Source: Chrysomallon squamiferum
Taxonomy: Eukaryota > Mollusca > Gastropoda > Neomphalida > Peltospiridae
DNA: 64,000 bases
Direction: 5' to 3'
Assembly: GCA_012295275.1 (NCBI GenBank)
Contig: CM022665.1
Coordinates: 20,751,650 to 20,815,649, forward strand
How positions within the stretch are numbered: position 1 is the first letter of the stretch; each line of letters opens with the position of its first letter. Below the pieces are notes generated by a model. It saw only the letters and a list, made by a program, of their open reading frames with translations. It was not told the DNA's origin and did not search any database. The position numbers and the translations under genes were made by a program. Below are positions 27,161-42,733 of the stretch, piece after piece.

Positions 27161-27944
27161 TGCTATTGTTGTTAACAAATAAAATTAATTTCATAAATAT
27201 AAAATTGAGAATATTTTTCTTGTTCCAACCAACCAGTAAAGAAAAGATATCTTGATTAGATAATAAATCATCATATAGCTAACTGATGAGTGTCATAAAT
27301 CTCTCAGAAATATATTAAACCTCTTTCATTAATGAAAAGCTTTTGTCTTCTCAAATAGTTGTCTTTCTCCTTTCTCAGTTTAAAGTTTTCACTGAAGTGT
27401 TGGTGTAAGAATGCTGATCTCCTATGTTATCCGTTTTCTAACCATTACATTTTTTCCTATTCATCTCAGAGCTCCAACATCAAAGCATGGGTATGTGCTC
27501 TCTCATCCAAATACAACAGTTTACTTGATACAAATTTTAAAATGTGATGTAGATCTCCTCGTTAGATCAACTGAATCAGAAGCCAACTTAATTATTTTGA
27601 AAGGATATTAAATGCACCTTTGAGGAAGAAGCAAAAATATATACTAAGCTAAATATGGCACAGTTCTTTAGTAATAACAAAGAATAAATTGCAAGGTGAT
27701 GGTTTTCATTGTTGTCAAAGCATTTGTGATGCAGGTGTATATAGAAATTAACTATTTTGCCAAGAGGTTCCTGAGGAATAATAACCACAAATGTAAAACC
27801 CCTTGTGAATATTGTTACTTACTGAACATATTATTCAAACAATTAAAAAAAGAAATTTGTAACCACATTTTTCTTTTTTACCACATAATTGCTAGATCTT
27901 TTGTTAGTGTTTCTTATTTATTTATTTGTGTTTGTTTTTTTTTT

Positions 27945-27999
<55 letters not shown>

Positions 28000-28080
28000 T
28001 TTTTTTTTATTTTTTTTTTTTTTTTAAATGTTTCAAAAATTTTCATTCATTTTTAAAAAGAAAAATTTAAATCCACCGGG
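26928..28080. other. AT-rich intergenic sequence, no gene seen
   Basis: Contains T runs at 27129-27159 and 27949-27997 and otherwise plain AT-rich sequence. Short reading frames here have no recognisable protein character. Confidence 0.7.
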
Positions 28081-29180
28081 AATTTTTTTTTTAAAAATAC
28101 GATTAAAAAGTTAATCGTTTTGTAAATTTGATCAATCGATATTTTAAACGTGTGAGAAAGGCAGTATGTTTTATGTAATGACATGTACGAAACGGAGCCA
28201 TTAACAGACTCAGCACAGCGAAAGAAATTTGGCGCCCACGCCTGAGACTGGTTCTCTTTAGAGATTGGGCATTATTCTAGATCGTCTGCTTTTTAATTTC
28301 AAATAACCAGCCATTACCCAGTATACGATGTAAACGTCAATTTTATCGCTTTGCGAAAAGATTATTTTGGAAAGTAACACGTCACTTCCTATTAAGCCCC
28401 CCCATGTACACACTTCCACCTCAACACGTGTAAATTATTAGTCTTAGTAAGTTTAATTTTGTTGTTAATGTCATACTTTGACAGTTGAATCCAGTGGTAA
28501 ATGTGCTTGCTTATGGCACCAAATATCGTGTTCTGTTGATTGTAATTTCCTGCTTGTGTGATGTTAAAAAAAAAAAAATATAAAAAAAAAAAAAATCTTG
28601 TTTAACCAGAAACAAGCCATAAAGGGATGGCGTATAATGGCAACATGTTTCTAATCGTCATCCGTAACAGCAACCGGCTACTGTAGCGAGCTTCCGTTAA
28701 TGGAAAAAAAAGAAAACGGTTTCATGGGCACAAGCTGAATGAATAATGGCGGTCTATTGCGCTTTGATCACTGTTTGATTGTCGACCCTATAATTAATGG
28801 TAGAGAAGTTTTATTGACACGAATTCTTGTAACAAAGAGTGGAGCAAAGCCATCAATCGAGACGTCAGACGACATTTCGATGGGAAAGACTGGTGGCCGT
28901 TATGGGGAAAACGAGAAAGTTATTCTACCGATTAAGGAAGTGGCGTACATGGAAAGCAAACAGAACATTTGCATTTCGCGAGTAATTATCTTGTATAAGG
29001 ACAAGGATCATAGAAGCTTTGGTCGATAAATTGGTGGTAAGCCCAGCTTGATCTCACTAAATCACTTTAGACCAGAACTCGGCTTCAGTTGTCTTTTTGA
29101 CCTCACTCGGTATTTTCATCGTAGCATTCCGATGTATTACAGTCTAAAATATCACGTGACGGACATAGAACAGAATTTTA
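28081..29180. other. Higher-complexity island with an unassigned open frame
   Basis: Composition shifts to ordinary complexity with many CpG, unlike the flanking tracts. A plus-strand open frame at 28739-29029 would give 96 residues (MNNGGLLRFDHCLIVDPIIN...). I recognise no domain and see no paired exon. It may be conserved non-coding DNA or an unknown short exon. Confidence 0.3.
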
Positions 29181-29263
29181 TTTATTATACATTTTATGTT
29201 ATTTTTATTTTATTTTATTTTTTTCTTTGTTTAATTATTTAACTAATTAATTTATGTGTAGTT

Positions 29264-29342
<79 letters not shown>

Positions 29343-29907
29343 TATATATAGTTTTTTTTTGGGGGAAGGGGTTTGCTGGACTTTTTCTCTATGTCTGATT
29401 ATATTTTCTCTCTCTCACTGCAGTTTATTCAATTTATTTCCAAATTTTTCACCAGCATGCAGTGAAAATAAATTTATCAGCCATAAAACAGATATGCCTA
29501 GATTTCCCCTGACATTTTGGATAATAATGAAATAACCTAATGCAATATTGCGCGCACTTAAAAACTAAAAGGTACTATTCCACAGCTTGCTGGTGAGTTG
29601 TGTGTGCGTGTGTGTGGAAAGTATTAATTAGTAATAATATATATGATATAAATACACAGTCAGACGGTGTATTGAGTACGGCAAAAGTAAATGATTCGCA
29701 TAAACAAAGTTATAAAGATAAATTATTTTGTATAAATATTTTGACACGTCTTCTGTTTCGTTTGGCTTATGTTTATTTTGCTGACGATATACAACCATCA
29801 AACATTAATTATATGTTTAAGTTAATGTAGCAGACAAAACTGATTTCTGAAAATAACGAGTCAGAACATACAGACGACCGAATTAGCTTGAACACCGGTT
29901 AAACAGT

Positions 29908-29949
<42 letters not shown>

Positions 29950-30022
29950 GTAATAATAGTAATGATTATAACATCAACAAGAAACAACAGATGAGATGAT
30001 GATAATAATAATAATTAATTAA

Positions 30023-30059
<37 letters not shown>

Positions 30060-30100
30060 TACTACTAGTACATGAACTAAAGAGCAACAACGATAATACC

Positions 30101-30132
<32 letters not shown>

Positions 30133-30760
30133 CAATAATAATAAATGAAAAGTATATAATATATATATATATATTTCGGAAGAAAGTCTAGCTTGGTAGG
30201 TAATCAACACTTCATACTTTCTTTCTTTTTTCAACTTTACCCCCTTTTTTTTTTTTTTTTTTTTTATTTATTTTATTTTCTTTTATTTTATTTTATTTTT
30301 TATTTTATTTGTTTCTTTTTTCTTTTTATTTATTTATTTAATTATTTATTTATTTTGAAGAACAAAAAAAAAAAACAAAAAAACCCACAAAACAAACAAC
30401 AGCAAAACAAAATAAAATAAAAATAAATATTTTAAAGATGTTGTTTTCGACATTTTAAACTTAGGGAGAAACTTCCATGATTCATGATAATAAAAAAAAA
30501 AAAAAAAGTGAAAAAAATGGGAAACAAATTTATACGTGTCTTTTCCTTGATCAGTTTTTATTGAGAAACGACAAAAGTAAATCTCAGTTATATTTTAAAA
30601 CCTGCATCATTTTTTTTTTTTTTTTTTTTCTCTCTCTCTCTCTGTTCTATTCTTTGCTTTTGTTTTTCCATTTTCCTTTTATAGCCCTCACGGGAGATTT
30701 TTACTTTCCACAGCAGAAAACGAAGAAGAAGAAAAACAACAAAAATTCTTTGAATAATAA
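29181..30760. repeat. Simple-sequence block
   Basis: Includes (TA)n then (GA)n at 29266-29338, (AAT)n at 29911-29948, (TTA)n at 30025-30057, (ACC)n/(CAA)n at 30099-30140, and T- and A-rich tracts at 30244-30430 and 30610-30640. No gene seen. Confidence 0.85.
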
Positions 30761-32720
30761 TCAGCCGATAAAACGCCTGCGAAAATCTAGGTTTATTACC
30801 AGCACTATAAATAACCGTGTCGAAAATAAACTTTATTTCTGGAGAATTATGAACTAGGTCGAAACTAGCGTGACACACACGTTTATCAAAAATGATACGG
30901 TGCTTGGTCAGCCTCTAGAGATTAACATAAGGTCTTGTCAGGTCACATACACTGACTCTACGTCACAAATCAAATTAAGGCGCCGGCGGTTTTCTCGAGG
31001 AAATAAACATTTGCCACTTTGCCGTTCTTTACGCTGTTTTGTAAATGAACGTTAATAGGTGGAAACAATTCGCGTGCATTGCTGTACACGCGTTTATGTT
31101 TTGGAACCTTACCGTAGATAATTCATTTACATATTTGTAAACACAAAGTGTTAACTCGTTGGGTTATAAATGTGAAAGCAGTGCATTCTGAAGCATTTAC
31201 ATTACCGTGTTTGTTTATGTACTAGACAAGACAGTAGTATGTTATGGTATTGTTAAACACGGTCAAAAGATAATCATTAACAGAAAGATATAAATAAGTT
31301 TTGGACCATCCTGATCCGAAGACGTAATTATAACAAAAAGGAGACAAATTAACTAAATTTCATTCTTTCTGTCTCTCTCTAGACACACACGCACACACAC
31401 ACACATATATATAGAGAGAGACGTATCAATAAGCAATAAATATAAGCCTTGTTTTGTCTTTAACTTTTTAATTAGTTTTAATGATGTCCTGTAGCAGTGA
31501 TCGATCCTATAATCTTTGACAGACGATCTCTCGCTTTCTTAATACTACTGTTGTTGCAACTTTAGTGTCAATTTTAAAAATAATTTTTTTTCTTACGATA
31601 TACTAGGCAACAAAGAAGACTATAAAACACTCTGAACGTGAAGTGAATTGAATGATGGAGTCCAGATACACAACACATCAGAGACACACGAGATTCAGCG
31701 CATTAATCCATCGCTGCTCTGCAATTTACCAGCGGTAACGCGATTTGCACGCTCATAATAGCAAAGTCCTCCGTTGTCAAGGAACCAAAAAGGATTCAAT
31801 TTTGCCGCCAATGACGGGAGATTGGCCGCGCGATAGAGGTCGAAGCCGGGAGAGTGCTGTTCATAACGTTATTTCACAACTTAACAAAGATAATGAATTC
31901 AATTTTAAGTGGAAATTTCTCTGCAATAGCCACCATAAGTGTCTTTTATTCCGTGTTATTTCCGGACTGGTAGTTTGTCGTCCGCGGTGGAAAATCGAGT
32001 TTTTGTCACATTAGTGACTCCCGCCATGAGAGTTCTTGAAGATCCTGTTTTCCATACAACTCATTCCTGCCGAGTAGTGGCCGTTTCCTGAGACCACGGA
32101 AACACAACATACCTGACGATGACGACGTGTTGACTCGATCGATGGATGACGTTCGCTTTAATAAAATTCAGTTACTTGTTAATGGACAATTTGACGCGTT
32201 AGGCCCGAAACGGAATCGTGTTAGCCAACATCTTAAAAGACAGAATGCATCATGCTTTTATTGTTGACGATGTCGCTTCTCTGAAAGTACTAGAAAATCG
32301 CCAGGCCTTTTTGTAACAAGTTGTTTAGCAGCGACTAGACGGTAAAACACTTTGTAAGAGAATTAAAGAATCGCGGAAGAGAACTGCAACGCCGAAATGT
32401 TTGAAGCAGGCGTAAAGTAGCGGAGTACGCAGAATGCTTTCTAATTAAAACATGCAGATTGCCGGACCCCTGACTTGCAGTGTTTACAGTAACCGACGAC
32501 GACAACGACGTCGTGTTTGATCTCAGCACACATCGTGTACGTACTCGACTTGTTCAAAGATCATCGACTTCATTAGATGCCTCGTTAATCTGAATCTAGC
32601 CAACATCACGCTCTGACCGCAGGTTTAAAGTCACGCCGCGGTTTTTGTTTCTGCATTTCTCATCTGTAATAAACCTTTCTGTGATTTTCTTGTTTACTGA
32701 ATAAACTGTAAAAGTATATT
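30761..32720. other. Large CpG-containing island, no gene recognised
   Basis: About 2 kb of non-repetitive sequence. The open frames at 30870-31055 and 31745-32014 (plus) and 32335-32529 (minus) show no domain. Contains a FOX-like aataaaca at 31000 and TAATCC homeodomain-type sites. A candidate cis-regulatory region by composition only. Confidence 0.4.
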
Positions 32721-32738
32721 CAAATTTGCTACTTTTAA

Positions 32739-32739
<1 letters not shown>

Positions 32740-32780
<41 letters not shown>

Positions 32781-32916
32781 TTATTTTATTTTATTTCATT
32801 TTATTTGTTTATTTATTTATTTATTTATTTTAAATTCGTGAAACTTAAATTCGGGGTTAAAATAGTTTACAATTCATGCAATGAATTCGTTTTTATCCCC
32901 GTTTCTCTCTGTCAGA

Positions 32917-33003
<87 letters not shown>
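32740..33003. repeat. (TTA)n, (TTTA)n and interrupted (CT)n
   Basis: TTA repeats at 32745-32781, TTTA repeats to 32830, then CT dinucleotides at 32919-33002 broken by three CTGT steps. Confidence 0.95.
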
Positions 33004-33005
<2 letters not shown>

Positions 33006-33030
33006 GCCTTTCCTTGGTAATTGATTTCAC

Positions 33031-33451
33031 TTCTTAGTAATAATCTTTATGATTGCCAAACGTTTCATTTTCTAACAGTTAACTTTAGCCCTATTTTCTG
33101 CGTGTCGGGTTCCGGTTTTAGATTCACTTTAACACGTTGCCCGGTATCGGAAAATTAGCCCGACGTTTACCGTTTCCTTCGCCAGCGTGCTAGTCACGAT
33201 TGGAATTGCAAACACGACTGTGAACTCGATTCTTCAACAGCTCTCCTTTTTTCATTCCTCGAGAACTTTGTTTTCTTCCAGTAATAGAACTGAAAAAGCG
33301 AGTAGGACCCCGTCAATAGTTTGAGAATTCTGACGCCTGAAATACCACGTACTTTTCAATCGTGGGAATGGATTTTTTGAAATGCAAGAAATGTGTTTTC
33401 TAAAGTAAACAGCGAGCTTATGTCCTGCAGTATCACACATTTGGCAGATAA

Positions 33452-33485
<34 letters not shown>

Positions 33486-33899
33486 AAATAAATGTCACCT
33501 GAAAAATTCAAAATGAACTTCGAGATATCGAGCGTCTTATTCAGTTTTCATTTGCTACTTCTGAATCAAAATTCCTTCGCTTTGCCTTTCAGAGTGTAAA
33601 GATGAAATACATTCACGTTATCATATGAAACGAAAATAGTTTTCAAAATTAAATTAAGATAATGTTCTATGATTAGTCAATTTAATAATTTCTTAAACAC
33701 TCTATGTTCGTTTTGCTGTGGCTCAGATTGCTACATGAACCACAAACACTGGTATAAGAGAGACTCGTTCTTTAAAATATGTTAGTTAAATTTAAACATC
33801 GGATTCTGTCAAACTGTTACAGTAATAATGTTATTTTTAGTTCAGTTTAAACATAGGATTCTTTCAGTATAATGTTATAGACTAAGCCAAGAGTTAAGG

Positions 33900-33966
<67 letters not shown>

Positions 33967-34800
33967 TAATAAAAAGTTCTGAAATAAAATTTAAAAAATA
34001 AAAATAAATAAATAAATAAAGGATAAAAACAAATACTGAAATAAAATTTAAAAATATTAATATAAATAAATAAATAAAAACGATGCCGGGCATTTAAGAA
34101 TATCTATATTATTATTGTTCCAAGTACAATTATAAAAAAAATTGATAAATTTAGAACATTTTGGACATTCTACAGTAAATACATCTTTCTTTCTTTCTTT
34201 TTTTTCTCTCTTTTTTTAAATTTTTTTTTTATTATATTTTTACTTCCAGTAATACTGACATTGTTTCTACAACAAAATCATATTAAAACATTTGTATATA
34301 TTAATAAGTGGTCATCGTATATTAAACAAATATTAAATGATCAGAAATTAGCAAATTGTTTTATCGTAAAACTGCAGGTTACTATTTTAGCTGTTCTTTT
34401 ATTACGAAATATTACCGAGGAAAATATTAGACTGTTAAACCATGATATTATTATTTTTCTCAAACAATTTTAAATTGAGTTTGATACTGTCAAAAAAAAA
34501 TAATTGTTGCAATATTTTTAAAAATTCGCGATTAAATAAATAAATAAACAAGCAAGAAAACAAACAAACAAATAAACAGTTCAGTATCCTAAATCAAATC
34601 AGTATATACTAGTAATTGACTTATATCACAAAATATAGAAAAACAGCTGAACCGTATAAACGGGTCATATTCATGTTCCTTTAATAAAACTTTAATCTTA
34701 AATATATCGGTAAAATAAAATATTTAAAAATAAAATAAAATATGGTTAACCTTTGTTTCTGGTAACAGAGATCTAGTAAAAGAAAAATATTTATAAATGA
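33031..34800. other. Mixed sequence: one short island, then A/AAT tracts
   Basis: 33060-33450 is non-repetitive with CpG. 33456-33482 is poly-A. 33899-33963 is poly-A joined to (AAT)n, and 34000-34080 has AAAT tetramers. Nothing gene-like. Confidence 0.6.
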
Positions 34801-35420
34801 TGGAGGTATAGAAAAGATAAAAGTGACATCTGGTGTTAAATCGTTCAGACGTTCGTGTCGTGGTAAGAGGAGATAACCTAACAAACGCGATGCAGCCTCC
34901 AGGGAACACTCATGTAGCTGACGGTGTTGACGTGGTAGTCACGGCGAGATATCTGACGCTGAACAGTGAGCTAATAATGACTGGTGTCATAGACATAGAC
35001 GATCAGCACCGAGCGAGACGATGACGTCGTTACAACATGACATCATTAGAATATGACGTCATTATTACACCAGTCGTAATAACACTCTCACCAGGAACCA
35101 ATCCATAATTTTAAGACGTAGAGGTTGGAAGGGGACATTTTCATTTTTATGTGTGGGTTTATATCTGAATAGAGTAAATTTCAGGATGAAATAGTTTTAA
35201 TTATATTTATTAAATCCGTAGGAAAAATAAATAGGGACGTTGCCCACACTACAACTGCGCATGATCATTGCTCATTATCTGGGCCAATTACATACAGGAG
35301 TTGGCAATATCGGATACAAATAGAATCGTATTGTTGGTCATTTCTATGGCAATGGTTAGCGTTTCGGTAATTACATACGTAGTGCGTTCTCTGAAACTGC
35401 CTCTTCCTTTTGCACATCAG
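34801..35420. other. CpG-containing island with CRE-like triplet
   Basis: Non-repetitive sequence around the tandem CRE-like motifs at 35022-35061. An open frame at 34833-35024 has no recognised domain. Confidence 0.4.
35022..35061. promoter_or_regulatory. Three CRE-like sites at exact 16-bp spacing
   Basis: TGACGTCG at 35022, TGACATCA at 35038 and TGACGTCA at 35054, each inside a 16-bp tandem unit atgacgtcattaNaaN. The third is a perfect palindromic CRE, the site bound by CREB/ATF bZIP factors. Function is inferred. Confidence 0.55.
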
Positions 35421-35776
35421 ATACAAAAATTTCCTTTATGATAATCTGTAGATTTGGTAACAAGCAGCAGTTTTGAATAAAATGAAATAAAAAGATAATT
35501 TTCGAAAAAATATGCAGTTTTTTTTTAAATAATGATGAAAAATATCATTGATTTTATTTTATTTATTTATTTTATTTTATTACTTTTTGTTTGTTTCATA
35601 TCTGTAAATTGAATGAGTCCAGTTGAGATGAAAAGAAACAGCTAATTTGAGGTTAGAAAATATTTATAAATTCCTTTCATCAAATGATGTGTGAAAATGA
35701 ACAAGTACGCAAATTATGATTATTTTTAATAATACAATGATGATGGTGGTAGTGACGTTAATGATGATGATAAAAA

Positions 35777-35811
<35 letters not shown>

Positions 35812-36229
35812 TCAATAATAATAATGATGCATGTTTCCTTGAACTAAAAACACTGTATGGATAACTCATAAAAATTTTGCTTTACAGTTGTGACCTACAT
35901 CCTTCCTGACTTCGCGATGTCTTTAGAAATCTAATGTTTTTATTTCCTCTCATTGTTTTTACAATATGCAGACACAGTACTGTTTTCCTTTTATTATATT
36001 TCAGTAAGAAAAAATTGTAATTTATTAATACCTAACATATTACTCTCATCAGTTACGTATAGCCAGTAAACGTTTGTCTTGGTAAAGTTACTCATGTACA
36101 AATTTTCTGGTTTAAGTGTGATAACATGTTTAAAAGAAAGTGAATATTTTGGTGGCCATATTTGTTACTTATTTAGTTATTTTGGAAATTCACTAACTCG
36201 AATTCTATCTTATGAAGGTAAAGTGAAAA

Positions 36230-36265
<36 letters not shown>

Positions 36266-36690
36266 TAATTTAATATTATTATTAAATTTTGAAAATGAAA
36301 ATACAATTTAAAAAAAAGAAAAGAGATAAAATGTTGTTTCCTTGCTTCTCCCAGCGTCAGATTTAATCTTCATACTGACGATTAAAAACTTATTTATTTA
36401 TTTATTTTTAATCAATTAATGCAACATTTTTTTCGAAACCGCTTTGAAAAGTGACGTCCTTTCAATGTCTTTATATTTTTTTATGAGTTTACGAAAAATT
36501 CATTTAATATATTCTGATACAAATTTTTGCAGATGCTGAAGGTAAATATTATTTTGAGAGTGAGCGCTTTAAGACATCAGAGATTTTTCTTTTTCATTCT
36601 AACAGGATACAGCATCTTACAACACTGCCAGACTCTTAACATTCCTGATAATTCTAGAATATGACCACTAATGTAACTGAACAACGTCAA
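35421..36690. other. AT-rich spacer with (CAA)n and poly-A
   Basis: (CAA)n at 35780-35812, poly-A at 36231-36262. No gene or RNA feature seen. Confidence 0.7.
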
Positions 36691-36701
36691 CAAAACGATT
36701 A

Positions 36702-36860
36702 CCAGCCAAAACTTCCACTTGTGAAAATGTCGTACCCCAGTCAGAACGCCCGCTGGACAAAAGGTAGTACCCCAGCCAAAACGTGCCCTTGTTAAAGCAT
36801 CGTACCCAAGTCAAAACGTCCCCTGATCAAAACGTCGTGCCCCAGATAAAACGTTATTAA
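36702..36860 (+). repeat. 35-bp minisatellite, about 4.5 copies
   Basis: Unit core ccccagccaaaacgtcccct followed by tgataaaacgtcgta. The CCAG/CCAAG anchor recurs at 36702, 36737, 36772, 36806 and 36842, a 34-36 bp period with moderate divergence. Confidence 0.85.
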
Positions 36861-38450
<1,590 letters not shown>

Positions 38451-38729
38451 CCTCTGGTACAAATACTCTTCCGGATTTTTTTTTTCATTTTTTTTATTGG
38501 ATTTGTTTTTTCTTCTTTTTGGACATTTTTGTTCATATTGCCATCTTTTCTTTACTTTTTCAATAAAATCAAAATTTTCTTATTTTTATTTCTTTTTCAA
38601 CACATGGAAATGCTTTCAAAAAGTTGGCTTCCTGTCAAATCGTATTTTTGTCGCTAATTTAATCAATTATACTTCTCTCTCCAGCATCAAAAAATAAAAA
38701 CAAGTTGTAAGCAAAAACAAACATCAAAA

Positions 38730-38764
<35 letters not shown>

Positions 38765-38957
38765 ACATAAAAATATTTTTAAAAACATTTAACAAAAAAA
38801 AGTGTTTTTTGTTTGTCCTTTTTTTTTTTTTTTTTTTTTTATTTATTTATTTATAGCAACAAAACGCTAAATTAAATTCATAACATCAATAGATTTGTCT
38901 GTTTATTTCATTTTATTAATTTTTCTACGTGGGTAATCTTTTCTCTTTTCTAAACTT

Positions 38958-38960
<3 letters not shown>

Positions 38961-39008
<48 letters not shown>
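38961..39008. repeat. Poly-T run of about 48 nt
   Basis: Uninterrupted T run immediately before the non-repetitive island at 39011. No target duplication or element body next to it was recognised. Confidence 0.95.
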
Positions 39009-39009
<1 letters not shown>

Positions 39010-39010
39010 T

Positions 39011-39900
39011 CTTTCTGATTATCCGAATTCACTAATTATTTTGTTCACACCTGCAATTAGACAAAAATGTAATGTAAACAACATCAGATTATTTTCTCCT
39101 GGTGTAATTAATCTAATTCTGTGTCTCACAAATAACGACTCCTGTTTTAATCAGGAGACTACTGACAACTGGCAGACGGAGGGACATTTTGATATCTGTT
39201 TTAATGACTGGCTATTACACCCAGTCAAGAGTGAACGTTCATTAAAAACAGTCGTCGTACACATTAATCACGAGAAGACGTGTTAAATAAACAATAAACG
39301 TTTCTCTCTGACTGGCTTTAAGAAGATAAAATATTTGCCAAGGTGTATATCGAGTTTACTGGCACACCACCAATGCATTAGGTTACAAAACTACCAACAC
39401 AGACACACAAAATTCATTAGCAATCCAATTTTCCGGAAGTACTTTCCGATGAGCCGCGTCATGTCGTTAGCAGATCGTGAAGACGCGCCATCTGCTGGCG
39501 AAGGTAATCAGTTGCTATTAGATACAGAAACGTTATTGCAGACGTTTTGAAGTTGGAGAAATCAGCGCACCAAACGTAACACATTTAACCTTCTGAATCA
39601 AATGAAGCATAAAGAGAACTTGGCAAAGCACTCGTTGTTGCCGAGTGCATGTCTACTTGTGTGTGGCTGCGCGGTAAAAAATAGTTCGTGGTATTTTAAT
39701 GATAAAATCAGTGCACCAGACTGAGAAAAAGCCTACTGTGAGATAAACCAGCATTGTTCTTCACTGCGCAAAACCACGAACACAGTTCCTGGTATTTTAA
39801 TGACGAATTCAGATTTTTTAACAACGATTCTTCATCGGGAACTGTTAAATGAGTCCATTCTTATATGACCAAACGTTATCGTTTTTTAATATTTTAGTTA
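39011..39900. other. Non-repetitive island with CTCF-like site
   Basis: Ordinary-complexity sequence with homeodomain-type TAATTAAT at 39105 and a small inverted repeat (ctcctg, 7-nt loop, caggag) near 39138-39156. Open frames at 39041-39286 and 39335-39550 lack recognisable domains. Confidence 0.4.
39485..39498 (-). promoter_or_regulatory. Candidate CTCF binding site (perfect core)
   Basis: GCGCCATCTGCTGG on the plus strand reads CCAGCAGATGGCGC on the minus strand and fits all 14 positions of the bilaterian CTCF core CCASYAGRKGGCRS. Binding is inferred from the motif. Confidence 0.6.
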
Positions 39901-40816
39901 CAAATTGTTAAATGAAAATTACTTAAGCGATTAAAAATAAATTAAATATTTATTAATATTAAGCATTATTAGAAAAGAAAATAGTTTTATCTTCTCTTGC
40001 TTATGTCAGCAGAATGAATCTTTTCGTTTCACTTTCACAGAAAGGAAAATACTCACATAATAACATCGTTGAGCACTTTTTGGAACTGGAAATATCTGTT
40101 GTTCTATCGACTAAAGCAGTTTCGGCAAACAACACGTAACAAAGTAACTTAATGCTAAATGTAAGCTTCAAAGTCCGGTCGTAACGGGTTAATAATACAT
40201 CTCTGACATGCTGTTTGTCATCAGAAGATACACAATTTAAAAACAAAAACGTCAGACAATTTGTTTTTTGTTTCTGCACGCGCCACCCAGAGAGTACGTA
40301 ATACTGCGCGTGCCAAGAGACCGCGGGACATAAATGGTTTTGACGGTTTCTTTAATGAGATTCTTAGCCACTAAAACAAAACTGAAAGGACCACACAAAC
40401 ACAAACTTCAAACCTAAAATACATATATAATGTAAAGATGAAATGAGACCAAAGACGTAAATATTTTATATGTCGCCATCTCCTTATTTCATACTAAGAT
40501 AAGTTTTAAAAATAATTAGCCTATAGTGACAAAAAATATATATACTGCACTTAAAACCTGAACTAAGATACGTTTCTATTTACATATAATTATCTTTTAA
40601 TGTATCATGTACAATGACTTCAAAAGCATAAGTTTGTTATTTTATTTCATTACTGTTTTATTTAAGTTTTATGTGTGATGGTAAATTAAAGGCACATTCT
40701 TTATTATCAAGAGAATAAAGGTGGGAAAGACAAAGAAAAGACTAATAAATAAATAAATAAACAAACAAACAAATAAGCAAACATTCAGTAAATAAAAATA
40801 AAAAAAAAAAAAAAAA

Positions 40817-40868
<52 letters not shown>

Positions 40869-41254
40869 GCAGCAGTAGTAATAAACAATAAATAAATAAA
40901 TAAATAAATAAAAGAGAAAGATTTATTTGAAACTACGGTCCCGAACATTTAGACAGTGGTGTTAAAATCACGAGACCTCCTAGGTGTCGCCACGAATTTT
41001 ATAGATGATAAAATTGCATGCCGCCATTTCCCCAGGGACGACCACTCTAGTCGATAATATTCTACACTGACGATGTTTTATGTGTTTTGCTTAAAACCTT
41101 TTGATGCGTAAAGGATGTGAAATCAATATTTATTACCTAAAATTCTATACATCGAGCGCTTTATTCAGGCTCTGATCATGAACGACATTGCGAAAAGAAA
41201 GACGTTTTTCTAACTTTCATAACTATGCTACGACAACGGACCAATAGATTATTC

Positions 41255-41299
<45 letters not shown>

Positions 41300-41326
41300 G
41301 GTTTAGGTCCCACGAGAAATCATAGT

Positions 41327-41358
<32 letters not shown>

Positions 41359-42520
41359 GATTTCTGAACTGGAATTTACAATATGGGTATTGAAGAAAAG
41401 AACTGCGTTTAAACACGCATAGTAATCTAAGAGGTGGATGAAAAAGAAGAAAATGTCTTCCTAACAATAAAATGTTTCATTCACAATGGATGAGTCTGAG
41501 TTTTGTTTAATCAGATGTTATAATTAAATTAATAAATAAATCCATTTCGTATGACATTTCGTTTCTTTTTCCTTTTTAACTGCATATTTCATCACGATAT
41601 GAAAACGTCTGATTTGAACTGATTCGTTTTAAACTTTGCAATATATAATTTCTAGTCCGTTTAAGTCCGCAAAGACAAAGACACACATACACACGTAAGC
41701 GGAGAAAAACACACACAAACACACATATACATAATATACACCTGCAAACGTAGATGATTTTTGTTTTTATAGTATAAATCAGGCTAACCAGATTTACTTA
41801 TTAAAACCTCTGATATTAATGATACAAAGACCTACATTTTATTCAGTCTTTTAAAAGATAATTAAAAGCTTGAAATCGAATAAATTTTCCATCCTTCGAT
41901 CAGCACCTAGGAAACAAATAAACAACAACACTAACACAAATAGAAAATAAATAAATAAAAAATAAATAAATAAATAAATAAATTGATGATGATGAATGAA
42001 TAAATAAATAAGATAATGACAGTTTGTAGAGTTTTTTGTTTTGAGAATGATAATAATTGAAGGTTGTAGAGAGAAAACGATACAGCAACATTATACAGTT
42101 CTCCAGAGAAGCAAGTTCTGTAGTTCTGTAGATGCGAACCAGGCACGTATCTGCCTTAATACAGACGTCTTAACCACATTCCATTAATTTTACGCAGCCT
42201 AAAAATGGAGAATCGTTTATAGAGAATATAGAAACGTTTTAATATAGTATACCGTTATACAGAAAAACAACTCTATTACTTTGGGACCTAATTATGGAAT
42301 TTGGACAGAATATTTCTCCTGTAAATAGTCATGAAGCACAAGAATAGATGACTGTCAAGGGGTCACTGCGGCTATAATCAGAATATCGAAAAACTAGTAA
42401 ACAGTAAGCCAAACAAAGGCGATGTTACAAAAATAAAAATAAATAAATAAATAAACTTGAAATCTTCATACTGAATATCTCAGGAAAGTGGCAGTCCTCC
42501 TTCTAATCATAATATTAACA

Positions 42521-42579
<59 letters not shown>

Positions 42580-42698
42580 TAATAGTAAGATGAAGAAGAA
42601 GAAAATACCATGTTTTACAAACTTACACGACACTTTGAATAAATTCATTAATCACCAGTATTATCACCCTAAAAAAACACACATTTAAAATGAATACA

Positions 42699-42733
<35 letters not shown>

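Noticed and set aside
40970-40992. ctaggtgtcgcca as a further CTCF site
   Set aside because: Only about 10 of 14 core positions fit, with a poor left half. Too weak to list as a feature.
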